From positions 2,093,849-2,157,848 of the forward strand of contig NW_015622543.1 in NCBI RefSeq assembly GCF_000835495.1: a DNA stretch of 64,000 nucleotides, given 5' to 3'. Origin of the DNA: Cladophialophora immunda (Eukaryota; Ascomycota; Eurotiomycetes; Chaetothyriales; Herpotrichiellaceae). The notes beneath the pieces are model-generated. The model made no database searches, was not told where the DNA came from, and saw nothing but the letters and a program-made list of their open reading frames with translations. Position numbers and translations under genes: made by a program. Positions 44,169 through 56,212 of the stretch are shown here, piece by piece. Positions within the stretch are counted from its first letter, which is position 1. Each line of letters begins with the position of its first letter.

Positions 44169-44884
44169 TTTGATAGAGTGTAGGCCTAGGCCTCCAAATG
44201 AGAAAGATGGAACGGGGGTCGAATATGGTCTTCTTCGGTGAAAGGGGCCTCGTTGAAGGATACAGTGTCCTAGGAGAGGTTGGAGTCACCGACGAGGCGC
44301 ATCTTCTAGTATATTTAATGGACGCACCACTCTCTTCCCGCAAACCAGGGCCAGATGCGTGGCAGATCAAATGGTCAGATAACTCACGGGGTGGGGAGAG
44401 TTTCCTGGAAATGCACGAACCCTTCTTCTTCTTTTGTTTTCCAAAGAGGAGTTCGACCTCGGAGACTGCCTCCTTATTTTACTCCATACGTGTATGCCGG
44501 GGTCCGACTTATGTCCTGGGGCAGAGGAAAAGGGAGCCGGACAGGACTGCAAGTGGCTATTCGCATTCGGATCCCTGAAAGACACGCGATACAGAAGTGA
44601 TTGGGCGTCCATCTGTGGTCAAGGAAGGCGAGGTACCTGGTGGCCTGGAGAAGAATTCCGGGCCCGATCGGCGATGTTGACGAATACTGATGTTGGCATG
44701 ATGTTCGACCCACGGGCTAGCCGTGGCTGTTTGAAAAAGGACCCCCGGCGTGAGCTAATCGACACATTATCGCATGATGGAATCGCGGATATGTTTCCCA
44801 AGCCTTGCGGGCTGGTCTCTTGAGCGAGTCAATGAAGCCGAATCCCACGGCTTGGGAGGGGGAGGGATCAGAGTCCAAGAGTGA

Positions 44885-44923
44885 GGATATCTCGTGTGGA
44901 TATCTCGTGTGGATATCTCGTGT
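44885..44923. repeat. Three tandem copies of a 13-bp unit
   Basis: The unit GGATATCTCGTGT is repeated three times without change. It contains the palindrome GATATC. Function is unknown. Confidence 0.85.
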
Positions 44924-46257
44924 GGATGTGGTAGAAGGCGGAGCTAGGCCATTTCCAGTATCACCATGCGCGCTAAGAGCGAGTGTGGTTTAGCCAGCCT
45001 CGGCATGCCATTCTATCTCGGTGTCTATCCAATCATCCGTTCCCGTATAACATTTCCGGCTTCCTTGTTAGTCCGCTGAATGCATAAGCTACTAGCGGCT
45101 GTGCTAAATGATTTCTGCTCTCGATCCTCCGCTCCGAACTCTCCTCAGTGCCCGTGTTCCATCTCCGGGATGGACATCCGGCTTTCAAGGGCCTTCACCA
45201 GTTTGTACCACTTTAACTCAATCCTGTCTCCGAGATCTCCAGGCCAACGCGTTCGCCCCAGCGGGTGGAGTTGAACGCGACAAATAACGTTGAAACTGAG
45301 CGAGCCTACGGGGCGGCACGGGTTGCATGAATACGCTCAGATCCCTTTCGTCAACTGCCGGGGGCCGGTTCGTTCATCTGGCGTTGAGTCCTCATTCGGC
45401 AATCTGTCGTACCGACGGCGTATGTTGCATGCTTGAACGAGCACAAGATTTGTCTGAGGATACGGCCTTACAGCCTTGCATGTGGCCTCTGCAACCATCT
45501 CCCCCCGGAGAATGGCATTCAGGGGGAGGATTAAGGCATCCCGCTCCCCCAGCCTGAGGGGAAGGCTCCACCAGCGCCTCACAGCGTAGGCGTCTTCCCT
45601 GAAGAATCGAATCAGCGGCCGTGAAGATTGCTAAAGCACGGGGGCTCTTCACATGGATGTCTTGCACTGGCTTTTGATGCATATACGTCGGTATCCTCAT
45701 CTCGACTTCTGATCTGGGAGGCAGCAATGAGGTTCTGGAGAGACCTCCAGGGTCTACGGCGGGTAATGATGTTTTGAAAATCCGAGGTTAAACCAATGCC
45801 AGGCGATGCTCAAGACGAGTTTCATGTCTTTGGGCCCCAAAAAGAAAACTAAGCTGCTTCAATCCTTCAAATGGAAGTCGGTTTCGTCACAAGGTCAAAC
45901 ATACTTACGACTTCCACCATGAAGGTATCACGCCAGATGTTGTCACGGCAGGGTCATAATACCCTTTACCCTCCCTGATATCACCATCCATGGGGCCTAA
46001 TGTGGTGGCCGCTCAATCCATACTCGTCAAACTACCAGCCTGCCTGACAGACAGGAAACTGCCTTGACGAGTGAAAAATATCCATGGCGTTTTCCAGCAA
46101 AGGATTCTGACTAAGTGCCCAAACAACCACCAGCCCCACGTTCACGAGAATGGTACATGAAGATCGGCTCACCGCTGAGCCAGCGCTCACCTTCAGGGAC
46201 GTCACTGTCCTGCAGGTCACATCAGCTAGTCAGGCAGCCCGTTCGGAAGGGGATGGT

Positions 46258-46264
46258 TATAAAG
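46258..46264 (+). promoter_or_regulatory. TATA box of the orphan gene at 46361
   Basis: TATAAAG lies 103 bp upstream of the ATG, giving a leader of about 70 nt. The good spacing supports the downstream frame being expressed. Confidence 0.5.
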
Positions 46265-46360
46265 GGGCTCGGCTGAGTCTCATGGGGAGATGGACAATTC
46301 AAACCCCAAAGCCCGAACACACGGGAGACGAAGGAAGGAAGGCGAAGCCAAGTCGACAAC

Positions 46361-46903
46361 ATGGGCGAGACTTTGACACAATACAAGCACCATCTGTGGC
46401 TGTCAGCCGAGCCCGAGCAGGATGTCGTCCCAGCGACCACCACCACCACCGGCCCCCTCCCTCGCGTGTCCGAGCACTACGACAGCGAAGTCATCATCAG
46501 GAGCCCGACGAACATCACCCTCGACGTCACCGTCCGGGTTGGCGGGAAAGCCCCCGGGCCGGCCTTCACCGTCACCCTGTCGGCGTGCAAGTGCAGCCTG
46601 CTCAGCGACCTGCGGGCTCACATCGTGGTCAGGGGCTCGCGAGACGCGAGACTGCAAGAGACCACAACGTTGCCGCCCTGCGGAGACGGCGGTGACAGCA
46701 GTCTCCTGCGTCGCATCCGGGACCTGCGCAGGGTGACTTTCCGGCTGGAGGAGGACGGGCACGTCGCCAGGTTGAACATCACCCCGACGAGGATCGACGC
46801 GTCCTGCGTGTTTCCCGAGACCGAGTACGAGGCGTGGTATTACCGGAACATTCTGAGGGGCAACCAGAGGGTGTACGCGGTCGAGGTCAATATCGAAGCT
46901 TGA
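46361..46903 (+). CDS. Hypothetical protein, compact GC-rich single-exon gene
   Basis: Predicted cytosolic protein of 180 residues with no recognised domain. It has no signal peptide or membrane helix. A Thr-rich N-terminal segment (VVPATTTTTGPLP) is followed by alternating hydrophobic strands (SEVIIRSPTNITLDVTVRVG, FTVTLSACKCSLLS, RRVTFRLEEDGHVARLNITP), suggesting a beta-sandwich. The ending is YYRNILRGNQRVYAVEVNIEA-like. Strong third-position GC bias, clean open frame and a well-placed TATA box support a real gene. It is isolated, with over 1.9 kb of empty sequence on both sides. Confidence 0.65.
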   Translation: MGETLTQYKHHLWLSAEPEQDVVPATTTTTGPLPRVSEHYDSEVIIRSPTNITLDVTVRVGGKAPGPAFTVTLSACKCSLLSDLRAHIVVRGSRDARLQETTTLPPCGDGGDSSLLRRIRDLRRVTFRLEEDGHVARLNITPTRIDASCVFPETEYEAWYYRNILRGNQRVYAVEVNIEA

Positions 46904-47714
46904 CCATGGCATGTCCTGCACCAAATGCGCCCGGGGGCAAGCGACTTTCAAGGAGGTCGATTGTCTTCTGGTTACCATCCTTGTTATCATCATCGTCCGT
47001 GAATGGCAAACCGTGTCAACCGGCATGGGTCATCTCTCCCAGCCACGGTGTGTCAAGAGGGGGCAATCCTGGTACATACCCTCGACACGAACCGTCTTTT
47101 TAAACACCACAGAAACATGTCCCTTGCCCCGCCACATTTTACGTATTTTTTTTCTGAGGGTGAAACAGTTTACAAGAAGGAAAAAAGGATCCAAGAAAAG
47201 AATGAATTCCCCGCTGATTCGTCCCCTCTCTGATTGCCTCGAAAGAGGCGGAGTGGTAATACCCCGACGTATCTGTCCTTCCTTCGAGGCATACCATACA
47301 TACGGGGCATCTGGCTTGCGGAGGGGGCCCAGGATGGGGTACAATAAGCTTACAATGGTGAGTAACCAAACACCACCACCACCAACAGGCCCTCTGTCAT
47401 CAGATCGGCATGATTTTCCCATTGAAAGTACCGACTTATTGAACTGCTGAGTCGCCCAGGCGCGCAATCTGTTCCCTCCCTCCCTCCCTAAAACAATACG
47501 ACAAGAGGGAGCAATTTTTGCCGTTTGCAGCAGTCAGTCAGTCAGTCAGTCGCTCGATTCCCCCCAGGACGGATTTTCGCTGCTTAAATGGCTGACCCCC
47601 GTCCGTGACTGTCATGTCATGTCATGTCATGCGTGGGCACATCGCGCACGCTCCTTTCTTTTCTTGCATTGGAAGATGACGTCTAATCCGAGGGTCTAGT
47701 GTCGAAGTCAGGAA

Positions 47715-47792
<78 letters not shown>

Positions 47793-48824
47793 CATCAAAG
47801 AAAGAAAGGAAGAGAGAGGGGGAGGAACGAAGCAGGAAGGAGAGCGGGCAGGAGAACATCCCACTGCCCATTCAAGAGTGCCGTAAACTCAGCACTCGCG
47901 CCGTGATATGATACGATATGATAAGTTGCCTACTCAAATATGGTGTCGTAGTGAGAAGAGCCCATCGAACATGGCCAAGGTTTACTATGGGTGGTCGTGC
48001 GCGATGCACAGCCCTCTGCTTCTAAATCTCACGGCCGCCTAGCACGCACCCACGGAGGGGAACCCTACAAAAGAATGGATACGTAAGAGAGGTAATAACG
48101 AGCCAGATATGATTGCGAGTAAAGTGCCCAAGTTGGCTTCTGTTCAACTACACCAGATGATGAACACTGGGTCCGTTTTCTTTTGGTCTGTTGTGGCCAT
48201 CTCCCAGTTCGTCCACCTCCAGAAGGGTAAAAAGTCAAGATGTCATCCCTCAAGATTTCCATGTATGGTGGGACGGAAATCACACCCAGAAACACAGTGC
48301 CTCCCCGCTATGCTTTCCTCCAGTCCGGTCCTGAACGGATGATGTCGCTGGGAGATTGCGAAGGATTGGCATTATGTGTTCCAAGTGTCGATCTCCCCCT
48401 GATCCCTGCAACGTCTCTCTTCAGTCTTGCTTCTGGAAGGACATTCCGTCTGCGTTTCGCCCATGCCGGCCTGGACCGCTTAGATTGACGAGGTTTCACT
48501 ACACGCGCCCTGGAGCGCTCCTCTTCTTCCGCACCGCTTCCGCCAGAAGATAACGCAAAGGAAATAAATGCTGCAAGGTATGTGTCTGGTGCTGAAGCAA
48601 TTGCGATTGAAGAGAGCAAGGCCAATGCATAAAAGGCTTGTCGCTCGTCGGTTCGTTGTGTAAATCAAAAGACGCCAGACCCCAGTGTCCTGTGTGTCCT
48701 GGTTACCCGTGTGCATTTGAACCAAAATCAGTCAGAAAATGCCACTCCAAGTACATTACGGCACAGACAGAGAGAGGAAGTGGGGCGTCTGCTGAGGGCT
48801 TGCGGCTGTCGCTGCTTCTGTCCA
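46904..48824. other. Intergenic tract, 1.9 kb, with several simple repeats
   Basis: It holds CAGT tetranucleotides (47531-47550), GTCAT pentanucleotides (47611-47630) and a long AG run (47719-47789). No gene was recognised. A minus-strand frame at 48308-48625 has no family character. Confidence 0.45.
47719..47789. repeat. AG dinucleotide microsatellite of about 35 units
   Basis: An uninterrupted AG run of about 70 bp, purine on the plus strand. It is likely polymorphic in length. It could form H-DNA-like structure, which is general knowledge and not shown here. Confidence 0.9.
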
Positions 48825-50323
48825 TTACCGAAAATAGCTGGCCCCTGGACGGTATCTGTAGCTTTTTGTACCATCCGCACGGGTGTATATCAATGCATCG
48901 GCGAACAAGTACGCCTCATCATCATCGTCGTCATCGCCACCAACATCCGGTTCGATGATTTCGTTGCCACCCAGAGGGGATGGTGGTGGGCAATGTGCAG
49001 GTGGCACGCCAGGCCGAGCTCCATCTTTCAATGAGGTATCTTGGTGGTAAGATCCGGGACTGAAGGACCTTTTTGTTGCAGTCGGTGTGGGCACATTGTA
49101 TCTGGGAGCCGAGGAATCTGGCTTCGGCAAACCCGCGCCGGGGTATCTGAGCGGTGGTAGAGTGAGGCTTCTCTCGGTATCTGGAGTCATGGGTCTTGGG
49201 GCCGAAGACTGGCTTGGCAGGGCTGGAGGAGGATGCGTGAGTCGAGGAGTGGGCATAGTAAATGATGGCTTGGGCCGGTTGTCAAATGACGGCCTTCGTG
49301 CAGGAGATGGGTTGAACGCAGGCGGTGGAGGCATCGACGTGGTTGGCGGAGGGAGTACAGCGCTGCGTGCTCCAATCGTGGAATTTGCGGAATTCAAGAA
49401 ATGTTCCCGACTTGCAGCATCTTGGCGAGCCCAGAGGGCTTCGGCGGGGTCCCGAGTTTGCACATCGTTCTCGTGCTGAGTGCCAATGCTATTACGACTA
49501 GCTGATCTTGAGTGGTCGAGGTTGCGATATGTAGGCTGGGGAGTACCTTGATATGAACTTGGGGCATCGTCGGCATCGGCTCCAGACTTCTGGCGTCGCT
49601 TTCTTTGCCGAACGTCTCTTCGAATCCGAACTCGGCAGCCCTGGTCGGCGACCATCATGCTCAGAGCCGTGCTTTGATTGAGCCCGGGAAACTTCTTGGC
49701 ACTGTACACTTGGAATGGGGTCGACAGAACCTCCATGCGGTTGAAGACACCTTCGTGACGGACGGGGGCGGTCAAATTATCCCCATCTCCTTCTGTTCGG
49801 ACAAACGGCTTTCCGTGATCAGCATCGAGATCGTGTTTCACGCCTTCGAAGAGCGAGAACCTGAGCCGATACCAGCCTTCGTGTCTAACGGATAGATCTG
49901 GAAAGATGAAATAGGCAGCTCGCTTTGGTTTCTCCAGATAGGCCGCACTCGCTATGGTCACGCCGGCCAATACGGGGATAGCTGGGGGTACATGCATCTT
50001 CCCCCCGGCTATTGGCCGAGCAACTTCCAAGCTGGCATACAGCATGAACGTCGCATCATACTGCATTGTGGTGTCGACATCGTTAATAAACACCTTCAGC
50101 TCGACCACTGGAGGTGGGTCTACCGGTCTCCGGTCATTTGATGCTTTGGTATGTTAGCAGGAATGAATTCTCATGGCGTTGCAGATCACGTACATCTGGG
50201 ACCAGAACCACATGCACGCGCTTTTTCTGGTTGTTGCACGACCTCCAGGGAATATCTGATGCACCTCCTGTCAATTGTGAACCGACTGACGGTACTCTTC
50301 GTCTCGTTAGGTGGTTGCTGCAT
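48825..50323 (-). CDS. veA: Velvet-domain regulator VeA, two exons
   Basis: Global regulator of development and secondary metabolism; in the family VeA partners VelB and LaeA in a nuclear complex. Exons in transcription order are 50323-50194 and 50143-48825 (482 residues). The 50-nt intron joins ARACGSGPR to [13 protein letters not shown]. The velvet domain shows [16 protein letters not shown], then [34 protein letters not shown] and [16 protein letters not shown], ending [16 protein letters not shown]. This pattern fits VeA better than VelB, VelC or VosA. The tail is Pro/Ser-rich with an acidic run. The start at 50323 ([10 protein letters not shown]) matches the short N-terminus usual for VeA. 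The frame is open upstream to an ATG at 50611, which would add 96 residues. Confidence 0.93.
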
Positions 50324-53300
50324 GTTGTATGTTATGCCACAAATATTGTACGCTCGAATCGGTAGGCCGTCGAGGTAGAGAACTGAAAGCCCTGGCACGA
50401 AGAGGCCTGGTATGTAAGGACGCGGTTGAGGAAGAAGCGGTCGTAAGGAATTGATATCGAAGTCGTGCCCCAAGCAGTCTTTGAGTGCTGGCAGGTCTTG
50501 ACCCGAATCTCGACTAGCTGCCCATGTATCAACTGGCTGCTCCTGCTCTTCCTGATCCTGGGCACTATCCATATTGTTGTCAGCGGCATCTCTACCAGCG
50601 GCGGCAGCCATGCTAAGGAGACAAGAGAGATTCTAAAGGAAAAGGAGGATACAAAATAGATGTAGACAATGCAGGGCGGCTCCGGGGTCCTGGAGGGCGG
50701 GCAACTCATCGAGAGGTAAATTGGAACCCAACCTCGCAAAAGAGCGAGGCCGAGTCCGACTGTCCCTCTCAAGGCTCTCCTTCCCTCTGGTAGCTCCAGA
50801 CGTATTCGGTCGACCCAGAAACCCGGCGGCCGATCAACCGCTCCGGTGGGCAAGCGCACGTAGAAAGATCATAGGGGCAAGTGTACTGACCAGAATCCAA
50901 ATCTCCACCGTGCTTTGACCACACCCGAAATATCACGCAACTCTTTCTTTTTGCTGTTTGTGCGATGGCTGGACCACGAGGACGTCCGAGTCCGAGGCTT
51001 CTCAAGATCGACCAGAAAGCCAAGCCGATGATATGTCCGGATCGCAAGCGCTCAAAATCTGGCTCCTGACGACACAGGCAGCCAGAAGCTTAAGTTTCCT
51101 GTTATTTGTTGCGCCGTTGAATCCAAAAATATTCTCAGTTTCTTCACCCCGAGGCAAGACAGTGGATGACCCTGTCAGCGCGGTCCGTCCTTGGTGATAT
51201 TCCCAACAATGGTCGATCTTTGGATTGGGATTTGGTGGATAGAGAGCGGACGCGAGTTTGCCTTGAGACAAAATGCGACAGAGGGATACAAGGTTTTTGG
51301 AGGAGCCGGAGGGTTGGGAGGATGCTCGGCCGCTGATTGAGTCGGGGCCGTCACGAGAACGGTTTGAAGCAGGAATAGACACAAATATCCTTTCCCTCTA
51401 GACCATCCAATGCCCCCCCGAACGGAGAAGACCTAATGCGAGAAGAGTTCGAGGGCCGAGGAGAGGGCGGGCAAAGTCTGAGGGAATGACTTTGCACGGT
51501 ACCCTGCCGATGAAGTGAGCGACAGCGAGGGCAGGAATGAAGCAGGAAGAGCTGTGAGGAGAGTGGGAGAGAGTGGGAAGAAGAGGGTGCAGATGGGGAT
51601 GCAGCGACGTCGCAGCCGGGGAGCCAGGAAGGACACGGCGCCAGCGAAAATCTGGAAAAGCGGCACCGACCAGCACCAGACGCCAGGACCATGCGCCGGC
51701 AGCAGCACCAGCATGGTAGGCGAAGCAGCCCAGCGGGCCAGCGGGCCAGCGCTGCCTCCTGTCTCTGGCTACCGTCCACTGGCCAGTGGCCACTGTCCGG
51801 CGGTGCCCTGGGATGGTGCTTTTGGCTTTGGGCCTAGCCTACGAGATGGCTACTAGGCTTTCCCCATGGCTCGCTCCACCCTTCGTACGCCTAACAGGTC
51901 AGAATCATGGGCCTCCCACTAACTGCCCGGCCATTCCATTCGGGTCCTTGAAGCGGGCCCGATGCCCACCCCGACTGCACTTCTCCTCTCAGCTATTGTT
52001 ATCAGTCTTTCCCCGTCGGCGGCCTCCCCCTCATTCTTGCTTACTGTTGTCAACCCGGTTGTACCACCAACAAGAATCTCAAGAGCGTGGATTTCAACCA
52101 GCACGGGCACTGCAGCATGGATGGTTCAACACCCTGGCTATTGGGGGGTCTCTCTGGTTTGCCATTGGCGCATTCTCAGGGGGGATGGAGGGTGGGCTTC
52201 TGCTGGCCATCTTGTGCCTAGTGTTAGGCGATCCTGCTCGTACTCGCTACTTATTGCTAGCCTGGACTCTTGGTGGGCGGGCTAAATTGCGCACGTTCCC
52301 TCGCCCTCGTCCCAGTGCATGGCCGCCATGAACGCTTTGGGGAAAGCATGCTCTGCACTTGACACCCCCTTCGTGCAGTTCGGTCGGTTATCATCCCCGT
52401 CGTGTGGGCTAGACCAGACGGATGATTGGAGAGCAAGGGAGGATCCCGCGCAGAAAGAAAAGAGGCTACGAAGTTGAGGTTCAGCCGCTAGCAACTGCCA
52501 GCCTACTGCATGGGCGCATTGCATCACAGCAAATTCTTGACAAAACAAAAGACCCTGTTGTGGTGGTGGTTGTGGTTGTTGTGCCACCGCAGCTCCAGGT
52601 TTATGATCCTCGTTCTGAGCATGTACTGGAGTCTCACGTGTCGAAAGCTTTCTCCAGCTATGCTGATTATTCAGATAGATAGCTAGACAATCAGCACCCA
52701 GCCCGAGCAACTCGTCTAGTCTCACCTCGGACAGCTGAGGAATCGGTCCGTCCACGAGAAACATAGTTCCAAATGGCAGGGAGTGGACTGATGCACAGGC
52801 CAAGGGCTCGCGTACGAGGAATAGGGAGAGCACGCTCTGGCTTCGGCGTGGGTTTGACACTTGATATCGATGGCCTACGATCAATCCTGGAGCTCTCAGT
52901 GTGCACTGTGCAGCATCCTTGCAAAATTGCAACCCAGAATCGTGCGAGCCCGGGTTGTTTGATCCCCAGCATCTGCCTCAAGCCAACCAGCAAGATGCCC
53001 CCGTCGCACACGTGCCACTCGAACAAGGGGACTTTTGTGCCACCCTGAATCTGTCACAGATTCCGCACTACGGGCCCAAGTCATACAGCCTGCCTGCCTT
53101 GCCTGCACCCACCCACTCGTCTTTCTTGGGGCCATCTGTCCAAAAAGCTGGCTGAAGCGGTCGCGAGTCTGTGCAATACTGGAGGCAACAGATTCTTGAG
53201 GCAGCTGACGTATGGGATCCTGCATGGCGTTGACGAAAGAATTCCCATGCTTTCGTTTCCGTATCTTTGGCAGGTTTCAGCAAGCCTCCTCAACGTGGTT

Positions 53301-56212
53301 GGCAGGGAGTCCCAGGGACATGGCCGCGGGAAAAGGCGATAGATTGCAGGGGCAAACAAAGTGGTTACCCGAGGGAAGCCCCGAGCGGGCAGCCCAAAAG
53401 AATGGGGATGGACAGGCTCTGGAGGCAGCACCGATGGGCGAAGACCACGCCCAGGAATGCTAGTATTGGCCAGAGTCTTCGGGCAGTCCAATCCCCCCCG
53501 CGCACCTGGGCCCGAAACTGGGAGGGCTCCCCAAGCATCGAGTTTCGGACATTGAGCTTCCCTCTGGGAAAGAGATCAACGGGCCCTGGCCCCTAGGACG
53601 GCAACGACCGGGGAGACGCGGGACGATGACCCTTTCGGTGTTGGTACTGACAGTGGCTCTGATCCTTCGCCGCAACACCAGCCCGACGGCTGAGGCCTCG
53701 CCTGACCCAGCGGCCTGTCTCCACCATGTCCCGGGGCAGCAGCCGCCGAGAGACTGGAGTTCGGCAGCCAGCAGGGCGTTTTAGGTCTAGGCCCCCCCAG
53801 TGAAGCCTTGGTCCTCGGACGCGAAAAACAAAGTCAAGCAGTGGTTGGAGGCTGGGCTTGCCGGGGTGGTTTGACAGCTCCTTGACAGCCCTTGCAGCCC
53901 CTCCCCCATGCATCAAAGCGATGGCCTAGTGAGTCAAGGAAAAGCAACGGTTGGTGACTGTGTCCTTTAGCTGTGCATAAGTGCTTCCTTGATCGGTGCA
54001 CTACTCCGTCCTGCTGCTGCTGCTGCTCCTCCGAGCACTCTCATCTGTGCACAGACAGCGCCATTATTATCGAAGAGGCCCATGCGCCATCAAGAGATCA
54101 AGAAGCACGCGCTTCAACGCCCCTGAAGCAATCCCCTCGCGTCCAAGGAGACGGACCGGGGCAGATGAAATTATCGCGTGTCAAAGAAAAGCCTGCGCTG
54201 CCTCGCTTACGGAACGCATACGTACCGTCCGCACTCATAGGTAACATGGAGGGTCAAGCCGCCTGGGAGGAGGACGAGGAGGACGGAGAAGATCGAAATG
54301 TTGGGGGAATGGTCGAAGGGTGGAAATGCACGTCGCCCTTTTCTTCTTGTTGGCTGGCACTGTTCCCTCATGGATCCGGGATCGACTCTGATTTCCACCT
54401 CCCAAATGCTTTGTCCCACTCATTCGACTGGTTGCTCAGCGAGCAGTCCAGCAAGCTTGACACGATATCGGTGTCATCAAAATCGACAGAACCGCCACAG
54501 CCCAAATCAAAAACGACATGGTCTTCTTCTTCTTCTTTCCATTTCCCAAACCAAGCAGCGGCAGATGAGATCAACCACCACTAAGCGATTCGAATGGTTA
54601 TCCCCGCTCACCTCTGGTACCTGCGTCAGAGGTCCATAGTACGAGGTACTTGGCGGTCAAATCTTTTCCAACGGGCTGCCCGTGGGCTCAGAATTGGTCA
54701 GTTTCAAGGGCAGTCAGCAGCACCATCCACATGGGCATCGATTTGGACGGCCAACCAGGTCGAACAAGTAAGCTCCCGCGGTATTCCACGCCTTTGACAG
54801 GGCTTTCGACCCTCCTCTTCGCCGTTACACCCGAGTCGCCCGTCTGGGCTGGTCGAAAGCGTGCGCACCTTGGCCTGAACTGCAATGAGTGGTGCAGAAA
54901 TTCTCCGGCAGACTCAATAGTCCGGACTGAGTCTGGACGAATCACAGCCAACGAACATGCTTCTGGAATCACTTCTTGGATTCTGGAATCAGCAGAGATT
55001 GTGGCCTGAGGCGTGAGGAAGCGTCATGCGTGGTCCCAACCTGGCCATCCCATGACGCGAAAATACTTAATGATTGGGCCATGGACCTGTGCCTGCCCCC
55101 CTCAGGCTCACGTTGTCATTTGACCAGAAGACCATACATTGGTTGAACGGACGAGATTGACCGTCAATCCATGCGTCCTTGTGATGCCTGCTGATCACAA
55201 TCTGTGGTTGTCCTGTAACACACGGGATTGTTGACGATGGTGAGTGGAAAGCCATCGTCCTTTGCAGGATTCACTCTCCACAATGGCAGCAGGATGTCTC
55301 ATGAGCAGCATAATTTCATATCCAGCCCTACCTGACGTCTTCCATACGCGAAAGATCAAGCCTACCCGGCTTATTCGTCGGTCCCGTTGGGGTCACTGAT
55401 CCTACAGTTACCACTCATTCCCACAACTTCCCGGAAAGACCGCGAGGCTTCGCAATTTAAGGCCTCGCTGCCGCTGCCATGTCATATTTAGCATCCGAAT
55501 TTGACATATGGCTGGCTGCGTTGCGGAGCGGATGCTACCTCATCTCAACCTGGTAAGTGCTGCCTCTGCCCACGGTCCCGGTCTGTATCACTGCGGTCTG
55601 AACCCTCTTGCGACACCAGCAATCGCCCTTTGAGAAATCCGAGGTGGATTGCGAAGGCCGTAGGGGATGAAAGTCAAAATTTGAGAGAAGGTGCGGGAAG
55701 ACGGTTTCTCCTTCTGACAGGACATGAAGGAGATTGTCCTAGCGGCTATCGACTCTCGGACTCTACGCCGACACATGACTTCTCGACGGCAGATTCCTGG
55801 CACCTGGTATTCCGATAGGTTGGCACACATCCTTACTGTCCATCAATTCTTGCTCTGACAGATCCTTGACATCCACTCTACTCTTTGATTTTCACGTAAA
55901 CGAGTCAAGATACCTATTCCTAAAACGGTAGGTTTAGACGCGCTCTCAATGGGTCCAGGATCCCAGTGCTCTCTCGGGCTGGGACCAGCATCTCCGGATT
56001 CATTTGAAGACGAGGCGCAGGAGGCCATGACCCTACTGAGGTTCGACGGGGAATGAAGGGTAAACATACGACTGTAGCAGGTTCTACTGACGGTTTGGCC
56101 CTGCACATTCACATACTATCCTCCTTCGATACAGCAGTTTGGCTAGCGCTGCGTTCTGATCCTCTGCACTATTTCCCTCCCATCGGTGACCCCAAAGGAG
56201 TCATGGGAGTCA
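50324..56212. other. Gene-poor tract upstream of veA, 5.9 kb
   Basis: No gene could be supported across this stretch, although several open frames of 60-216 codons occur by chance. It should contain the veA promoter and leader and the 3' flank of the SDR ending at 56213. Short simple runs include GTGGTGGTGG near 52560 and CTG near 54013-54027. A non-coding transcript or a gene with many small exons cannot be excluded. Confidence 0.45.

Larger units (their letters stand above)
44169..46360. other. Intergenic tract, 2.2 kb, with a 13-bp triple repeat
   Basis: No gene was recognised. Three perfect copies of GGATATCTCGTGT lie at 44885-44923. The right end carries a TATA box for the gene at 46361. 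Confidence 0.45.

Noticed and set aside
48308..48625. Minus-strand 105-codon frame downstream of veA
   Set aside because: The start looks like a signal peptide but the remainder is a basic low-complexity stretch with no support; it is probably veA 3' UTR or chance.
52282..52932. 216-codon minus-strand frame in the tract upstream of veA
   Set aside because: No family, no splice context and mixed composition; treated as chance.
53973..54584. 203-codon plus-strand frame with a Cys run
   Set aside because: The Cys run comes from a CTG/TGC simple repeat; no domain was seen.
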